A stretch of DNA of 64,000 nt. It comes from Mangrovactinospora gilvigrisea. Lineage in GTDB: Bacteria > Actinomycetota > Actinomycetes > Streptomycetales > Streptomycetaceae. Under the pieces are notes generated by a model. That model made no database searches and had not been told where the DNA came from. It was given only the letters and a program-made list of their open reading frames with translations. The stretch spans positions 1 to 64,000 of the forward strand of contig NZ_MLCF01000011.1 in the NCBI RefSeq assembly GCF_001879105.1, given 5' to 3'. The number at the start of each line of letters is the position of its first letter. Positions within the stretch are counted from its first letter, which is position 1. Of the stretch, positions 1 through 9,517 are shown piece by piece. Both the position numbers and the translations under genes were made by a program.

Positions 1-63
1 CCGGCAAGAGCCACCACTCGGCCGGCGACGCCAGGGCAACCCGGACCGGACGGGGCGTCAGAA
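1..63. repeat. 63-bp direct repeat, copy 1
   Basis: The first 63 bases of the window are repeated exactly at 146-208, with a period of 145 bp. The copies diverge immediately after the shared GTCAGAA. The left border of this copy is the window edge, so the repeat could extend further left. Confidence 0.9.
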
Positions 64-145
64 GCGACCCGGGCAGCGGCCGGAGGACCGACCGGCCGAC
101 CGCGCCCGCAATCCGTCAGCGGCGGTTCCCGCCCCCTTGCCGCCG

Positions 146-208
146 CCGGCAAGAGCCACCACTCGGCCGGCGACGCCAGGGCAACCCGGACCGGACGGGG
201 CGTCAGAA
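146..208. repeat. 63-bp direct repeat, copy 2
   Basis: This is a base-for-base copy of positions 1-63. It starts inside a small stem-loop (CTTGCCG at 136-142 pairing with CGGCAAG at 147-153). Together with the first copy it flanks an 82-bp unique segment that contains the self-complementary GGCGG-TTC-CCGCC at 121-133. Confidence 0.9.
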
Positions 209-308
209 ACGGCCCGGGCCGTGGACTGAGGGCCCGGTGTGCTGTGCCCCTTCGGGAGCCTTGCGCCCGTCCGGCCGGGGCCGGGGCGCCGCCGGGGCGC
301 CGCCGGGG

Positions 309-1655
309 CTACAGGTCGCCGAAGCCGCCTCCGAAGCCTCCGAAGTCGCCGCCGTCGAAGTCTCCGCCGGTGAAGTCGCCGCCTTCGGCTCCGGTGTCGG
401 CTCCGCCCCACATCGCGGGGCCCGCCATCATGTGGCCGAGCATGGTGCCCATCAGGAAGCCGGGGAGCATGCCGCCGAAGTAGCCGCCCGCCCACGGGGT
501 GTACGCCGGGCCGGCGTTCCAGTAGGGCTGGGGGCCGTTCTCGGTCTGGACGGTGCGCATCTCCGGGTCCGCGCCGGAGGCGACCCGCGCCGCGTCCGCC
601 GCGCACGCCGGCACCTCGCGGACGGCGCCGCCCGCCGGCGCCCACGCGACGTCCCGGACGGACGGCCCGTGCCGCGGGTCGAAGAAGCACGGCATCCGCC
701 GCTCCGGCAGCGCCCGCCCCTCGCGCCGGGCGTCCAGCGCGGCGAGCGCGAACCGCCCATCCTGCAGCGACTCGGTGACCGGCTTGACGTCCCCCGGCCG
801 GCGCGCCGCCGCCATCTTCCGCTTGGCGTCCTCGTACGCGTCCAGCGCCGTGCCGTAGTCCTCGCGCATCGCGTCCGTCGCGCCGTCCTCGGCGGGGTGG
901 AAGTCCAGGCGGTCCAGCTCCTCGCCGAAGGCGGTGATGTCCTCGTCCACCACCGTCCGCAGCTGCTCCAGCTGCTCCCGCTCCTGGCGCTCCGCCCGCC
1001 GCCGCGCCGAGCGCCGCAGCGCGACCGCGCCGCCGCCCGCCGCCACCAGCACCGCGCCGGTGCCGATCAGCGCGCCGGTGCCGAGGCCGTCCCCGCCGCC
1101 GCCCGCCCAGGAGCCGGACGCCCGGCCGCGGGCCTGCTCGACGGCCTTGCCGACGAACGACTCCAGCTGCGCGCCGGCGTCGCCCGGGTGGGTGTCCTGG
1201 GCGAGCTGCCCGAGGTTGCGGACGGACATCGGGGACATCACCCGGGCGTCGGCCGCCGCGTCGAACCGGTCCCCGCGGACCACCGCGTAGACGCCGGAGA
1301 CGCCGACCGCGGAGCGCAGGCTGCGCAGCAGCGAGTCGGCCGGGTACTCGTCGGCGGCCGGGACGACGGCGACGAAGACCGGCTTCCCCTTGTCCTCGAT
1401 CTTCGCGGCGAGCGCCTTCGCGTCGGCCGCGGAGAGCGCCGCGCGGGCCCGCGGGTCGACGTAGACGGGGCCCTTCTTCAGGGCGGCCGCGGCCGCCTCG
1501 ATCCCCGTCCCCGCCTCGGTCGAGGTGGACGCGGCGGCGGACGCCGAGGTCGCGGCGGACGCCGGACCGGCCGCGGCGAGGCCGGCCACGGCCGGCGCCA
1601 GCACCGTGAGCAGCAGGGCCGCGGCAAGGGTTCGTGCTCTGCGTGAGGTGTTCAT
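309..1655 (-). CDS. Secreted or membrane-anchored protein of unknown function
   Basis: A 448-residue protein that I cannot assign to a characterised function. The chosen ATG opens a clear signal peptide: positive MNTSRRAR, a hydrophobic Ala/Leu core and an AxA-like end near residue 35. The next ~150 residues are predicted to lie outside the cell. A second membrane segment follows at about 190-210 (GALIGTGAVLVAAGGGAVAL) and then a stop-transfer RRSARRRAERQ. The following part is helical and charged. The C-terminus is a Gly/Asp/Phe repeat (GGDF units) ending FGGGFGDL. This architecture is common among conserved Streptomyces membrane proteins with TPM-like extracellular domains, but that link is only an inference. 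An earlier in-frame ATG at 1691 would bury the signal peptide, so I prefer 1655. The gene stands alone. Confidence 0.8.
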   Translation of the reverse strand: MNTSRRARTLAAALLLTVLAPAVAGLAAAGPASAATSASAAASTSTEAGTGIEAAAAALKKGPVYVDPRARAALSAADAKALAAKIEDKGKPVFVAVVPAADEYPADSLLRSLRSAVGVSGVYAVVRGDRFDAAADARVMSPMSVRNLGQLAQDTHPGDAGAQLESFVGKAVEQARGRASGSWAGGGGDGLGTGALIGTGAVLVAAGGGAVALRRSARRRAERQEREQLEQLRTVVDEDITAFGEELDRLDFHPAEDGATDAMREDYGTALDAYEDAKRKMAAARRPGDVKPVTESLQDGRFALAALDARREGRALPERRMPCFFDPRHGPSVRDVAWAPAGGAVREVPACAADAARVASGADPEMRTVQTENGPQPYWNAGPAYTPWAGGYFGGMLPGFLMGTMLGHMMAGPAMWGGADTGAEGGDFTGGDFDGGDFGGFGGGFGDL

Positions 1656-1912
1656 GGCCTTCCCGGAGGTCCGAGGTCGCAGTGTTCGCACTGCATCAAT
1701 GCGCTATACCAACATTTTACCTTTCACAGAATCCAACGGACCAAGGTCCATCCATGTTCCCGGTAGGCGAAAGACGCGGCTCTTGACCATCCCTTGGCCT
1801 ACACCACCGCCACCCCCGCCCCCGTTCCCCCATCCTTGTCATTTATTGCTTTTGTCCCACACACCCGCGTGTCCCCGACTCCTGACGCCGCCTCACCTCC
1901 TACCTTGATCAG
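1656..1912. promoter_or_regulatory. Divergent AT-richer intergenic region with short palindrome
   Basis: This 257-bp gap lies between divergent genes and is clearly less GC-rich than its surroundings, for example around 1705-1735. It contains the inverted repeat GGACC-AA-GGTCC at about 1738-1749. It should hold promoters for both neighbours, but I could not assign a convincing -35/-10 pair. Confidence 0.4.
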
Positions 1913-2548
1913 GTGGAGCGAAGCACCCGTACCAGAGCCGACAACCGGCCCTCCGTCCCCTCGGGCCGCAGGCCCCCGGAGCGAAACATGCGCGCCACCG
2001 GCCGCCCCGAGCGCGAACGCGGCGACCGCGAGGACCGCCGGAACCCCGACGCCGCCCAGGGCCGCGGCACCGCCCTGCCCGGGCGCCTGCTGCGGCAGCT
2101 CAAGCGCCGCGGCACCCTCACCCCGCTGGGCGTCGGCGTCGTGATGGGCGCGCCCGTGCTGGGCGCCGCCGTCCTGGAGGGCGCGATGCGCGGCGGCCCG
2201 GGATCGCTCTTCGAGCTGGTCTTCCTCGGCGCCTGCGCCGTCGGCGCGCTCCATGTGCGCCGCACCGACCTGCTGGCCGCCCCGATCAGCGCGCCGCTCG
2301 CCTTCGCGGCCGCGCTGATCTGCTCCGCGGGGATCCTCGGTCAGACGGGCCAGGCCCGGGGCAACAACGCCGTCGCCGTGCTGGCCATGCTCTCCGCCGG
2401 GGCGCCGTGGCTCTTCCTCGGCACCGCGCTGGCCGGCGCCGTCGTGCTGGCCCGGTTCGCGCTCCGCCCGCGCCGCGCCGGCTCCGCCAAGGCCGGCCCC
2501 CGGAAGGGTCCGAAGACCCGGACCGGAAAGACCGGCGCCCGCCGCTGA
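1913..2548 (+). CDS. DUF6542-type integral membrane protein
   Basis: A 211-residue protein of unknown function. The first ~60 residues are hydrophilic and Arg-rich. Four likely membrane segments follow, starting at [20 protein letters not shown] and including [15 protein letters not shown] and [19 protein letters not shown]. The C-terminal tail is Lys/Arg-rich. The layout matches what I recall of the DUF6542 family of Streptomyces; the family name is from memory and the function is unknown. The GTG at 1913 keeps the longest hydrophilic N-terminus. An ATG at 1988 gives a 186-residue version and is also possible. The gene is convergent with the glucokinase gene, which ends 7 bp away. Confidence 0.75.
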   Translation: MERSTRTRADNRPSVPSGRRPPERNMRATGRPERERGDREDRRNPDAAQGRGTALPGRLLRQLKRRGTLTPLGVGVVMGAPVLGAAVLEGAMRGGPGSLFELVFLGACAVGALHVRRTDLLAAPISAPLAFAAALICSAGILGQTGQARGNNAVAVLAMLSAGAPWLFLGTALAGAVVLARFALRPRRAGSAKAGPRKGPKTRTGKTGARR

Positions 2549-2555
2549 GCGGCCG

Positions 2556-3356
2556 TCAGGCCGACTTCGACGGGCCCGTCCCCTCCTCCAGGTGCTCCCG
2601 CCACATCGGGCCGTTCGGCCCCGGCGCCGCAAGTGCCGCGCCCACGATCCCGGCGTTGTTCCGCATCGCCGCCGGCACCACCCGTGCCCGCACCTTGGTC
2701 ATCAGCGGCAGGAACTTCTCCGACTTCTTGCTCACCCCGCCGCCGACCACGAACAGCTCCGGCGACAGCAGCTTCTCCATCTCCAGCAGGTACTCCTCGA
2801 CCCGGCCGGCCCACTCGTGCCAGCTCAGATCGTGCTCCTCCTTGGCCGCGGAGGACGCCCGCTTCTCGGCGTCCTTGCCGCGCAGCTCGATGTGCCCGAA
2901 CTCGGTGTTCGGGACGAGCTGGCCGTTGGTGAAGAGCGCGCTGCCGATGCCCGTCCCGAAGGTGAGCAGCAGCACCACGCCGCCCGCCCCCCGGGCGGCG
3001 CCGTGCGCCACCTCGGCCATCCCGGCGGCGTCCGCGTCGTTGACCACCTCGCAGGGCAGGCCCGTCGTCTTCGCGAAGAGGCCGCGGGCGTCCGTGCCGA
3101 TCCAGTGCTTGTCGACGTTGGCCGCCGACATGGTGTGCCCGTCGAGCACCACGGCCGGGAACGTGATGCCCACCGGGCCCGTCCACGCGAACTCCTCGCA
3201 GAGCTGCCGGACGACGTCCGCGACGTCGTGCGGCCGGGACGGTTGGGGGGTCGGGATGCGGACCCGCTCGCGGGTGAGCTCACCGGTCGTCAGGTCGACC
3301 GGGGCGCCCTTGATGCCGGAGCCGCCGATATCGATACCGAGCGCGTGTTCTGCCAC
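2556..3356 (-). CDS. ppgK: Polyphosphate glucokinase (ROK family)
   Basis: A 266-residue ROK-fold sugar kinase, predicted to phosphorylate glucose using polyphosphate (and often ATP) in the cytosol, so feeding glucose into glycolysis. The phosphate-binding motif [15 protein letters not shown] sits at the N-terminus. [13 protein letters not shown] marks the second phosphate loop, and NTEFGHIEL is typical of the PPGK subfamily, which lacks the ROK cysteine-rich zinc motif. Its length matches actinobacterial PpgK. I chose the GTG at 3356 because upstream in-frame codons encode an unrelated Arg-rich stretch and the P-loop must lie close to the start. The gene is transcribed divergently from the polytopic membrane protein gene at 3554. 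Confidence 0.93.
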   Translation of the reverse strand: MAEHALGIDIGGSGIKGAPVDLTTGELTRERVRIPTPQPSRPHDVADVVRQLCEEFAWTGPVGITFPAVVLDGHTMSAANVDKHWIGTDARGLFAKTTGLPCEVVNDADAAGMAEVAHGAARGAGGVVLLLTFGTGIGSALFTNGQLVPNTEFGHIELRGKDAEKRASSAAKEEHDLSWHEWAGRVEEYLLEMEKLLSPELFVVGGGVSKKSEKFLPLMTKVRARVVPAAMRNNAGIVGAALAAPGPNGPMWREHLEEGTGPSKSA

Positions 3357-3553
3357 GCCCTGGAATCTACCCAAGGGCCGCCCGGTCCGCCCATTCCCGG
3401 CCGCCAAGCGGCGGCCGTCCCGGCGGCCCTCGCCTGTCGAACGGCCGTCCACAGCCCTGTGAACTCCGTCTGGGTTCCGTCGCACCGCCAACCCCGGCAC
3501 CGCCCCAGCACCTCACTCAGGGGCAGCACGGCAAGACGCGAGGAGGGATGCCG

Positions 3554-5290
3554 ATGTCCGGCTCCATGACCACCGGATCGGCGAAGGACGCGGCCGCGGC
3601 GGACGAGGCGTCCCCCGACGCGCCGTCACTCGCCCACCGCTGCCTCAGCGTGCTGGCCGTCGTCAGCCTCTTCACCATGCTCGGGCTCTTCTGGTCCGAG
3701 GCGCTGGACAGCGTCCCCTGGGACGCCGCCGTCTGCATGGCCGGCTACGGGACGCTGGTGCTGCTCGGCGTCCTCGCCGCCGTCGCCCGCACCCGCCGCG
3801 GCCTGGGCCGCCTCGACCTCGCGGTGCTGGGTGTCGCGGTGGTGCTGGCGCTCGCCGGGTTCGTGGTGCAGCACTCCTTCACCGACGAGGGGGCGCTCAC
3901 CACCCAGGCCGCCCACGAGCTGCTCGCCGGGCACCGGGTCTACGGCGTCGACTGGCCGCAGATCTTCGGCGGGCCGCGGGTCGGCGCCACCAAGACCATG
4001 GGCGGCCAGGTCGTCTACGGCTACGACTACCCGCCGCTGTCGGTGCTGCTCGCCGCGGCCGCGACGGCGGCCGGGGTGCCCGCCGCGATGGCCGCCACGG
4101 TCACCGCCACCGCGGTATTCCTGCTCGGCGTGATCGCCGCCTGGCTGCTGCTGCCGGCGCCGGTGCGGCCGGCCGCGGTGCTGGTCGGCATCGGCCTCGA
4201 CCACGTCCTCAACTACGCCCGGGACGGCTATCCGGCGGTGATCGCCGTCGCCCTGCTGGTGCCCGTGGTGGCGAGCTGGCACCGCACCGGGGCGAGCGGC
4301 AGACTCGGCCGGCGCGGTGTCACCGCGGCGCTGCTGCTCGGCGCGGCCTGCGCCACCCAGCAGATGGCCTGGTTCCTGACGCCGTTCCTGGTCGTCGGCA
4401 TCCTGCTGATGCGCCTCGGGGAGATGCCCGCCCGGCAGGCCGTCACGGTGGCGGCCCGCTACCTGGGCCTGGCGTTCGCCGCGTTCGCCGCGATCAACGC
4501 CTTCTTCGCGGTGCGCGATCCGGCGGCCTGGTGGGAGGCGATCCTGCTGCCGCTCACCGACCACTCGGTGCCGCACGGGCAGGGCCTCATCGACATCTCG
4601 TACTACTTCGTCGGCGGCAGCGGCGCGGTGGACTTCTTCAGCTACGCCACCCTGCTGCTCTACGCCGGGCTGCTGGCGCTCTACGCGGTCTGCTTCCGCC
4701 GGCTGGGCCCGGCCGCCGCGATCCTGCCGTGGTGCGCGTTCTACCTCTCCACGCGCTCCCAGGACAGCTACTACACGATGATGACGCCGCTGTGGGTGGT
4801 CGCCCTGGGCACCACCTCGCCGGCGTCCTTCGCCGGGGCGGCGCAGCTGCGGTGGCCGCGGCGGGCGCGGTTCGCGCTGCCCGCGGTGCTGCTGGCCGCG
4901 GCGGCGTCCTGCCTGGGCGTCGCGCTGGCCACCCCGGCGCCGTTCGCGATGGCGGTGACGGCCCGGCACTTCGCCGCGCGCGGCGCGGAGTTGGACGGGG
5001 TGACGATGCGCCTCACCAACCGCAGCGGCGAGACGCTGAGCCCCAAGTTCGCGCTGTCGCTCTCCGACGGGCTCTCCAACTACTGGCGCCAGGACGCGGG
5101 CCCGGCGCGGCTGGCGCCGGGGCAGACGGCGACGTACGTGCTGCGCTCGCGGTACGGGGGCTACGCCCCTTCGCCGCGCATGGTGCTCTACGCAGTCACC
5201 AACCACCCGATGACGATCTCCAGCACGCCGGCGGGCTGGGGTGCGGCGACGCCGGCGCAGGCCGGGAAAGCAGCGTCGGCGCCCGGCTGA
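3554..5290 (+). CDS. Polytopic membrane protein, possible lipid-linked glycosyltransferase type
   Basis: A protein of about 578 residues with roughly eleven hydrophobic segments, such as CLSVLAVVSLFTMLGLF, LAVLGVAVVLALAGFVV and ILPWCAFYLS. A soluble C-terminal domain of ~120 residues looks beta-rich. The acidic first loop (HSFTDEGALTTQAAHELLAGHRVYG) followed by YGYDYPPLSVLLAAAA resembles GT-C type glycosyltransferases, where an acidic residue in the first extracellular loop is catalytic. That assignment is inference; I cannot name a substrate. The start at 3554 is preferred over an ATG six bases upstream because AGGAGG at 3541-3546 is then at the right distance. It is followed by the convergent ispH. 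Confidence 0.75.
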   Translation: MSGSMTTGSAKDAAAADEASPDAPSLAHRCLSVLAVVSLFTMLGLFWSEALDSVPWDAAVCMAGYGTLVLLGVLAAVARTRRGLGRLDLAVLGVAVVLALAGFVVQHSFTDEGALTTQAAHELLAGHRVYGVDWPQIFGGPRVGATKTMGGQVVYGYDYPPLSVLLAAAATAAGVPAAMAATVTATAVFLLGVIAAWLLLPAPVRPAAVLVGIGLDHVLNYARDGYPAVIAVALLVPVVASWHRTGASGRLGRRGVTAALLLGAACATQQMAWFLTPFLVVGILLMRLGEMPARQAVTVAARYLGLAFAAFAAINAFFAVRDPAAWWEAILLPLTDHSVPHGQGLIDISYYFVGGSGAVDFFSYATLLLYAGLLALYAVCFRRLGPAAAILPWCAFYLSTRSQDSYYTMMTPLWVVALGTTSPASFAGAAQLRWPRRARFALPAVLLAAAASCLGVALATPAPFAMAVTARHFAARGAELDGVTMRLTNRSGETLSPKFALSLSDGLSNYWRQDAGPARLAPGQTATYVLRSRYGGYAPSPRMVLYAVTNHPMTISSTPAGWGAATPAQAGKAASAPG

Positions 5291-5336
5291 GCACAGCCGG
5301 CCCGCGGCGGAACAGCGCCCGCAACCGCCCCGAGGC

Positions 5337-6293
5337 TCAGGAGCGCAGATCGCGCCGGAGCTCCTTGGGGAGGGAGAACTGGATGTGCTCCTCCGTCGAG
5401 GTGTGGACGGACACATCCGCGTAACCGCGCTCGGCGAGCCACTCCACGACGCCCTGGACGAGGATCTCCGGCACCGACGCGCCGCTGGTCAGGCCCACCG
5501 TGGAGACGCCCTCCAGCCAGGCCTCGTCGATCTCGTCGGCGAAGTCGACGAGCCGCGCGTCCCGCGAGCCGTTCTCCTTCGCCACCTCCACCAGCCGCTT
5601 GGAGTTGGAGGAGTTGCGCGAGCCGACGACGATGACCAGCTCCGCCTCCTTCGCGATCTCCTTGACGGCCTGCTGGCGGTTCTGGGTGGCGTAGCAGATG
5701 TCGTCCGACGGCGGGTCGATCATGTGCGGGAAGCGCTCCTTGAGCGCGGCCGCCGTCTCCTTGGTCTCGTCCACCGACAGCGTCGTCTGGGAGAGCCAGA
5801 CGACCTTCTCGGGGTCGCGCACCTTGACGTTGGCGACGTCCTCCGGCCCGTCCACCAGGTGGATCCGCTCCGGCGCCTCGCCCATCGTGCCGACGACCTC
5901 CTCGTGGCCCTCGTGGCCGATGAGCAGGATGTCGTAGTCCTCGTCGGCGAAGCGCACCGCCTCGCGGTGCACCTTGGTCACCAGCGGGCAGGTGGCGTCG
6001 ATCGAGCGCAGCCGCCGGTCGGCGGCCTCCTCGTGGACGACGGGGGCGACGCCGTGCGCGGAGAAGACCACGATGGAGTCCTCGGGGACCTCCTCCGTCT
6101 CGTCGACGAAGATCGCGCCCTTCTTCTCCAGCGTCTGGACCACGTACTTGTTGTGGACGATCTCCTTGCGCACGTAGATCGGCGCCCCGTACTGCTCCAG
6201 GGCCTTCTCGACGGCGATGACGGCGCGATCGACGCCCGCGCAGTACCCACGCGGGGCGGCGAGCAGGACGCGGCGGGCGGTGGTAGTCGACAT
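5337..6293 (-). CDS. ispH: 4-hydroxy-3-methylbut-2-enyl diphosphate reductase
   Basis: A 318-residue cytosolic iron-sulfur enzyme and the last step of the MEP pathway, converting HMBPP to IPP and DMAPP. The three cluster cysteines are visible at C18 (APRGYCAG), C102 (DATCPLV) and C200 ([11 protein letters not shown]). Substrate-binding histidines are present at H47 (IVHNKYV), H80 (SAHGVAP) and in the HEGHEE motif, which also supplies the catalytic glutamate. Length and motif order match bacterial IspH. The ATG at 6293 is preceded by a GGGAGG ribosome-binding site; an in-frame ATG nine bases upstream is the only close alternative. The gene is monocistronic or shares a transcript with the OsmC gene directly upstream. 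Confidence 0.97.
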   Translation of the reverse strand: MSTTTARRVLLAAPRGYCAGVDRAVIAVEKALEQYGAPIYVRKEIVHNKYVVQTLEKKGAIFVDETEEVPEDSIVVFSAHGVAPVVHEEAADRRLRSIDATCPLVTKVHREAVRFADEDYDILLIGHEGHEEVVGTMGEAPERIHLVDGPEDVANVKVRDPEKVVWLSQTTLSVDETKETAAALKERFPHMIDPPSDDICYATQNRQQAVKEIAKEAELVIVVGSRNSSNSKRLVEVAKENGSRDARLVDFADEIDEAWLEGVSTVGLTSGASVPEILVQGVVEWLAERGYADVSVHTSTEEHIQFSLPKELRRDLRS

Positions 6294-6325
6294 GCCTCCC
6301 ATGGTAGGCACACCGCCCGCGGCTC

Positions 6326-6367
6326 CCGGATCACCCCAGCGGGGGGCCGGCCGGATCACCCCAGCGG
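6326..6367. repeat. 17-bp tandem-spaced direct repeat at the 3' end of the OsmC gene
   Basis: CCGGATCACCCCAGCGG occurs at 6326-6342 and again at 6351-6367. The second copy contains the stop codon of the OsmC-type gene. The first copy lies in the 62-bp gap before ispH, so it looks like a short tandem duplication of the gene's last codons. Confidence 0.85.
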
Positions 6368-6814
6368 AGGGCCCGCCGCGAAGCCGGTCTCGCCGGACGG
6401 GAGGACCGCCTCGACCCGGACGCCGTGCTCCACGGTGCGGCTGACGGTGCAGTACCTCTCATGGGTGAGCCGCACCGCGCGGGCGAACACCTCCTCGGCC
6501 TTCCCCCCGTTGGCGTCCGCCGGGAGGTCCACCGAGTAGGTGACGCGCACCGTGCCGACCCGCGAGGGGTCCTCCGGGTGCTCCTGCGACTCCACGGTGA
6601 TCGACAGCCCGTCGTGCTCGACCGCGCGGGCGGTGCGGTCCACCACCAGGCCGCCGCAGCCGCCGAACGCCGCCAGCAGCAGCTCGACCGGGGTGAAGGA
6701 GGGCTGCGCGCCGTCGTCGTCCGCCGCGGCGATGCGGACCTCGGCGCCCCGGTCGTTGCGCGCGGTCCAGCGCCGGTAACCGTCACGAGTGGTTTCCACG
6801 CGGTAATCGGCCAT
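6356..6814 (-). CDS. OsmC/Ohr family protein
   Basis: A 152-residue protein of the OsmC/Ohr superfamily, whose members are dimeric thiol peroxidases acting on organic hydroperoxides or related redox proteins. The central helix motif [18 protein letters not shown] carries one cysteine. A second cysteine follows in the C-terminal half ([13 protein letters not shown]). The two-cysteine spacing and HERYC segment fit the OsmC/YhfA branch. Start ATG at 6814 gives [16 protein letters not shown], the usual beta-strand opening. It lies upstream of ispH on the same strand and may be co-transcribed. Its substrate cannot be read from the sequence. Confidence 0.88.
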   Translation of the reverse strand: MADYRVETTRDGYRRWTARNDRGAEVRIAAADDDGAQPSFTPVELLLAAFGGCGGLVVDRTARAVEHDGLSITVESQEHPEDPSRVGTVRVTYSVDLPADANGGKAEEVFARAVRLTHERYCTVSRTVEHGVRVEAVLPSGETGFAAGPPLG

Positions 6815-6898
6815 CTCGGAATGCCTCCGTCGGCTCTGGGGATGATGCTGCCTAATGATCACCGTCCCATACCCCCCGCGCGCCCCGAGGCGGCCCCC

Positions 6899-8296
6899 AT
6901 GAGCACCGCACCCCCGCAGACCCCGGCATCGGAGTCCGAGCCCGGCTTCCGACGCACCCTCACCTTCCGCGACCTGATGGTCTACGGCATCGTCTTCATC
7001 GGCCCGATGGCCCCCGTCGGGATCTTCGGCGTGCTGGACGCCAAGAGCGGCGGCGCCGTCGTCCTGGTCTACCTGATCGCCACCGTGGCGATGGGCCTCA
7101 CCGCGTTCTCCTACACCCAGATGGTGCGGGTGGTGCCGCGCGCCGGCTCGGTCTTCTCCTACGCCCGCGCCGGGCTGGGCGAGGGGCCGGGCTTCATGGC
7201 CGGCTGGATGGTGATGCTCGACTACGTGCTGATCCCGGCCGTCGCCTACACCTTCACCGGCATCGCGCTGAACTCGCTGGTCCCCTCGGTGTCGCGGTGG
7301 GTGTGGGCGGCGCTGGCGCTGGTCGTCACCACGCTGCTGAACATGCTCGGGGTGCGGATCGCCGCCCGGGTGTCGTTCCTGGTGGTGGCCTTCGAGGTGG
7401 TGGTGCTGGCGATCTTCGTGGTGGCCGCGGTGGTCTGGCTGGCGCAGCACGGCGCAGCACGCCCCTGGGACAGCCCGCTCCACGGCACCTCGGGGTTCGC
7501 GCTGGGCGCGGTGATGGGCGCCGTCTCGGTGGCCGTGCTGTCCTATCTGGGTTTCGACGCCATCGCCTCGTTCGCCGAGGAGCACGAGGGGCCCTCCGCC
7601 CGGGTGGGCCGCGCGCTGCTGGTGTGCCTGCTGGTGACGGCGGCGCTCTTCGTCGTCCAGACCTGGCTGGGCTCGATGCTCACCACCGAGACGCCGGCGC
7701 AGCTGGCCGCGCACCCGGCCGACCAGGGCTCGATCTTCTACACCTCGGTGGACCACACCATCGGCCACTGGATGCAGGTGCTGATGACGCTCGCCAAGGC
7801 GCTCGGCGCGTCCTTCTCGGCGCTCACCGCGCAGGCCGCGGCCGGGCGGCTGCTCTTCGCCATGGCCCGCCGCCGCCGGCTGCCGCGGATGCTCGGCCAT
7901 CTGGACGCGCAGGCCGGGGTGCCGCGCCGCACGCTGCTGCTCTCCGCGGTGATCACCTGCGCCGCGGCGATTTGGGCGGCCACCCGGGACGACGGCCTCG
8001 ACCAGCTCAGCTCGGTGGTGAACGTCGGCGCGCTCTGCGGGTTCACGCTGCTGCACGCCTCGGTGGTCGGCTGGTACGCCGTCAGGAAGCGGGGCGGGGA
8101 CGCGGCCGTGCGGCCGCTGCAGCACGTGGTGGTGCCGGTGATCGGCGCCGCCGTCACCGTGTGGATCATCGTGGAGGCGAACCGCGCCGCGCAGTGGGTC
8201 GGCCTCGCCTGGCTGGTCCTCGGCCTGATCGTGCTCGGCGTCCAGACCGCGCGGGCGGGGTCGCGCCGGGACGGGAACGTCGGCGCGGACCAGTAG
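6899..8296 (+). CDS. APC superfamily amino acid permease
   Basis: A 465-residue secondary transporter with about twelve membrane segments. The first is VYGIVFIGPMAPVGIFGVL, the APC motif that lines the substrate site. It is followed by FSYTQMVRVVPRAGSVFSYA, typical of the amino acid/polyamine/organocation superfamily. Conserved intracellular sequence LSYLGFDAIASFAEEHEGP is also APC-like. It probably imports an amino acid or amine with protons or by exchange; the substrate is unknown. I chose the ATG at 6899 because it places the cytosolic N-terminus at the usual length. It is divergent from the OsmC gene and directly precedes xseA with a 9-bp gap, so the three genes to 9753 may share a transcript. 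Confidence 0.88.
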   Translation: MSTAPPQTPASESEPGFRRTLTFRDLMVYGIVFIGPMAPVGIFGVLDAKSGGAVVLVYLIATVAMGLTAFSYTQMVRVVPRAGSVFSYARAGLGEGPGFMAGWMVMLDYVLIPAVAYTFTGIALNSLVPSVSRWVWAALALVVTTLLNMLGVRIAARVSFLVVAFEVVVLAIFVVAAVVWLAQHGAARPWDSPLHGTSGFALGAVMGAVSVAVLSYLGFDAIASFAEEHEGPSARVGRALLVCLLVTAALFVVQTWLGSMLTTETPAQLAAHPADQGSIFYTSVDHTIGHWMQVLMTLAKALGASFSALTAQAAAGRLLFAMARRRRLPRMLGHLDAQAGVPRRTLLLSAVITCAAAIWAATRDDGLDQLSSVVNVGALCGFTLLHASVVGWYAVRKRGGDAAVRPLQHVVVPVIGAAVTVWIIVEANRAAQWVGLAWLVLGLIVLGVQTARAGSRRDGNVGADQ

Positions 8297-8305
8297 CCTG
8301 CACGC

Positions 8306-9517
8306 ATGGCCAACAGCACGTCCCCCGAGGAGCCGATGCCGGTCGCCGAGGTGACCCGGCGGATCGGCGCCTGGATCGACCGGCTCGGCGAGGTGTGGGT
8401 GGAGGGCCAGCTGGTGCAGATCAGCCGGCGGCCCGGCGCGGGCGTGGTCTTCATGCAGCTCCGCGACGCCTCGGCGAACGTCTCGATGACGGTGACGTGC
8501 TTCCGCGCCGTCTTCGACGCGGTCGCCGACACCGTCACGGAGGGCACCCGGGTGGTGGTCGCCGCCCGCCCCAACTGGTACCAGGGCACCGGCCAACTCT
8601 CGCTGCGGGCCAGGGAGATCCGCCCGGTCGGCGTCGGTGACCTGCTGGCCCGGCTGGAGCGGCTGCGCCGCCGGCTCGCCGGCGAGGGCCTCTTCGACGC
8701 CGACCGCAAGCGCCGCCCGCCGTTCCTGCCGCAGCTGATCGGCCTCGTCTGCGGGCGCGCCTCGGCGGCCGAGCGGGATGTGCTGGAGAACGCCCGCAAG
8801 CGGTGGCCGGCGGTGCGGTTCGAGGTGCGGGAGGTCGCCGTCCAGGGGGTGCACGCGGTCGCCGAGGTGATCGGCGCGCTCCAGGAGCTGGACGCGCACC
8901 CGGAGGTGGACGTCATCGTCGTCGCCCGCGGCGGCGGCAGCGTCGAGGATCTGCTGCCGTTCTCCGACGAGCAGTTGATGCGGGCGGTGGCGGCCGCGTC
9001 CACGCCGGTCGTCTCGGCGATCGGGCACGAGCCGGACGCCCCGCTGCTCGACCTGGTCGCGGACGTGCGGGCGTCGACGCCGACGGACGCGGCGAAGCGG
9101 ATCGTCCCGGACGTCGGCGAGGAGCTGGCCGGGGTCGCCCAGGCCCGCGAGCGGGCCCGGCGGGCGGTCGCCGCCCGGATCGAGCGGGAGCAGGCCGGCC
9201 TCGACGGGGTGCGGACGCGGCCGGTGCTGGCGGCGCCGCTGCGGATGGTGGAGGAGCGGGAGGCGGAGGTGCGCGGGTTCGTCGAGCGGGCGCGGCGGGT
9301 CTTCGACCACCGCCTGGAGCGGGCCGCGTCCGAGCTGGAGCATGTGCGGGCCCGGGTGCTGGCGCTGTCGCCCGCGGCGACGCTCAAGCGCGGGTACGCG
9401 GTGCTGCAGGCGGAGGACGGCGGGGTGGTCCGCGCCGCGGACGAGGTGGCGGTGGGCGACGCGCTGCGCGCGCGGGTCGCCGAGGGCGAGTTCAAGGTGA
9501 AGGTGGAGGGCAAGTGA
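8306..9517 (+). CDS. xseA: Exodeoxyribonuclease VII large subunit
   Basis: A 403-residue large subunit of exonuclease VII, which degrades single-stranded DNA in both directions in repair and recombination. The N-terminal third is the OB-fold ([24 protein letters not shown]). The catalytic region contains [16 protein letters not shown] and [27 protein letters not shown], hallmarks of the family. A long helical region follows, and then the conserved [14 protein letters not shown] close to the C-terminus. The stop codon overlaps the GTG of xseB by four bases (GTGA), indicating translational coupling of the two subunits. Confidence 0.97.
   Translation: MANSTSPEEPMPVAEVTRRIGAWIDRLGEVWVEGQLVQISRRPGAGVVFMQLRDASANVSMTVTCFRAVFDAVADTVTEGTRVVVAARPNWYQGTGQLSLRAREIRPVGVGDLLARLERLRRRLAGEGLFDADRKRRPPFLPQLIGLVCGRASAAERDVLENARKRWPAVRFEVREVAVQGVHAVAEVIGALQELDAHPEVDVIVVARGGGSVEDLLPFSDEQLMRAVAAASTPVVSAIGHEPDAPLLDLVADVRASTPTDAAKRIVPDVGEELAGVAQARERARRAVAARIEREQAGLDGVRTRPVLAAPLRMVEEREAEVRGFVERARRVFDHRLERAASELEHVRARVLALSPAATLKRGYAVLQAEDGGVVRAADEVAVGDALRARVAEGEFKVKVEGK

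Larger units (their letters stand above)
1..308. other. Non-coding left edge with repeats
   Basis: I see no convincing gene here. The stretch lies downstream of the minus-strand gene that ends at 309. Its content is the duplicated 63-mer and two short hairpins (121-133 and 136-153). It may be the remnant of a tandem duplication of a terminator or a gene end that continues beyond the window. Confidence 0.5.

Noticed and set aside
237-1646. Plus-strand frame across the first membrane-protein gene
   Set aside because: It is His/Arg/Gly-rich and lies antisense to a gene with a clear signal peptide and membrane span.
6793-6798. TTA triplet on the minus strand in the OsmC-type gene, possible bldA target
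   Set aside because: It is out of frame: the codons read GAT-TAC.
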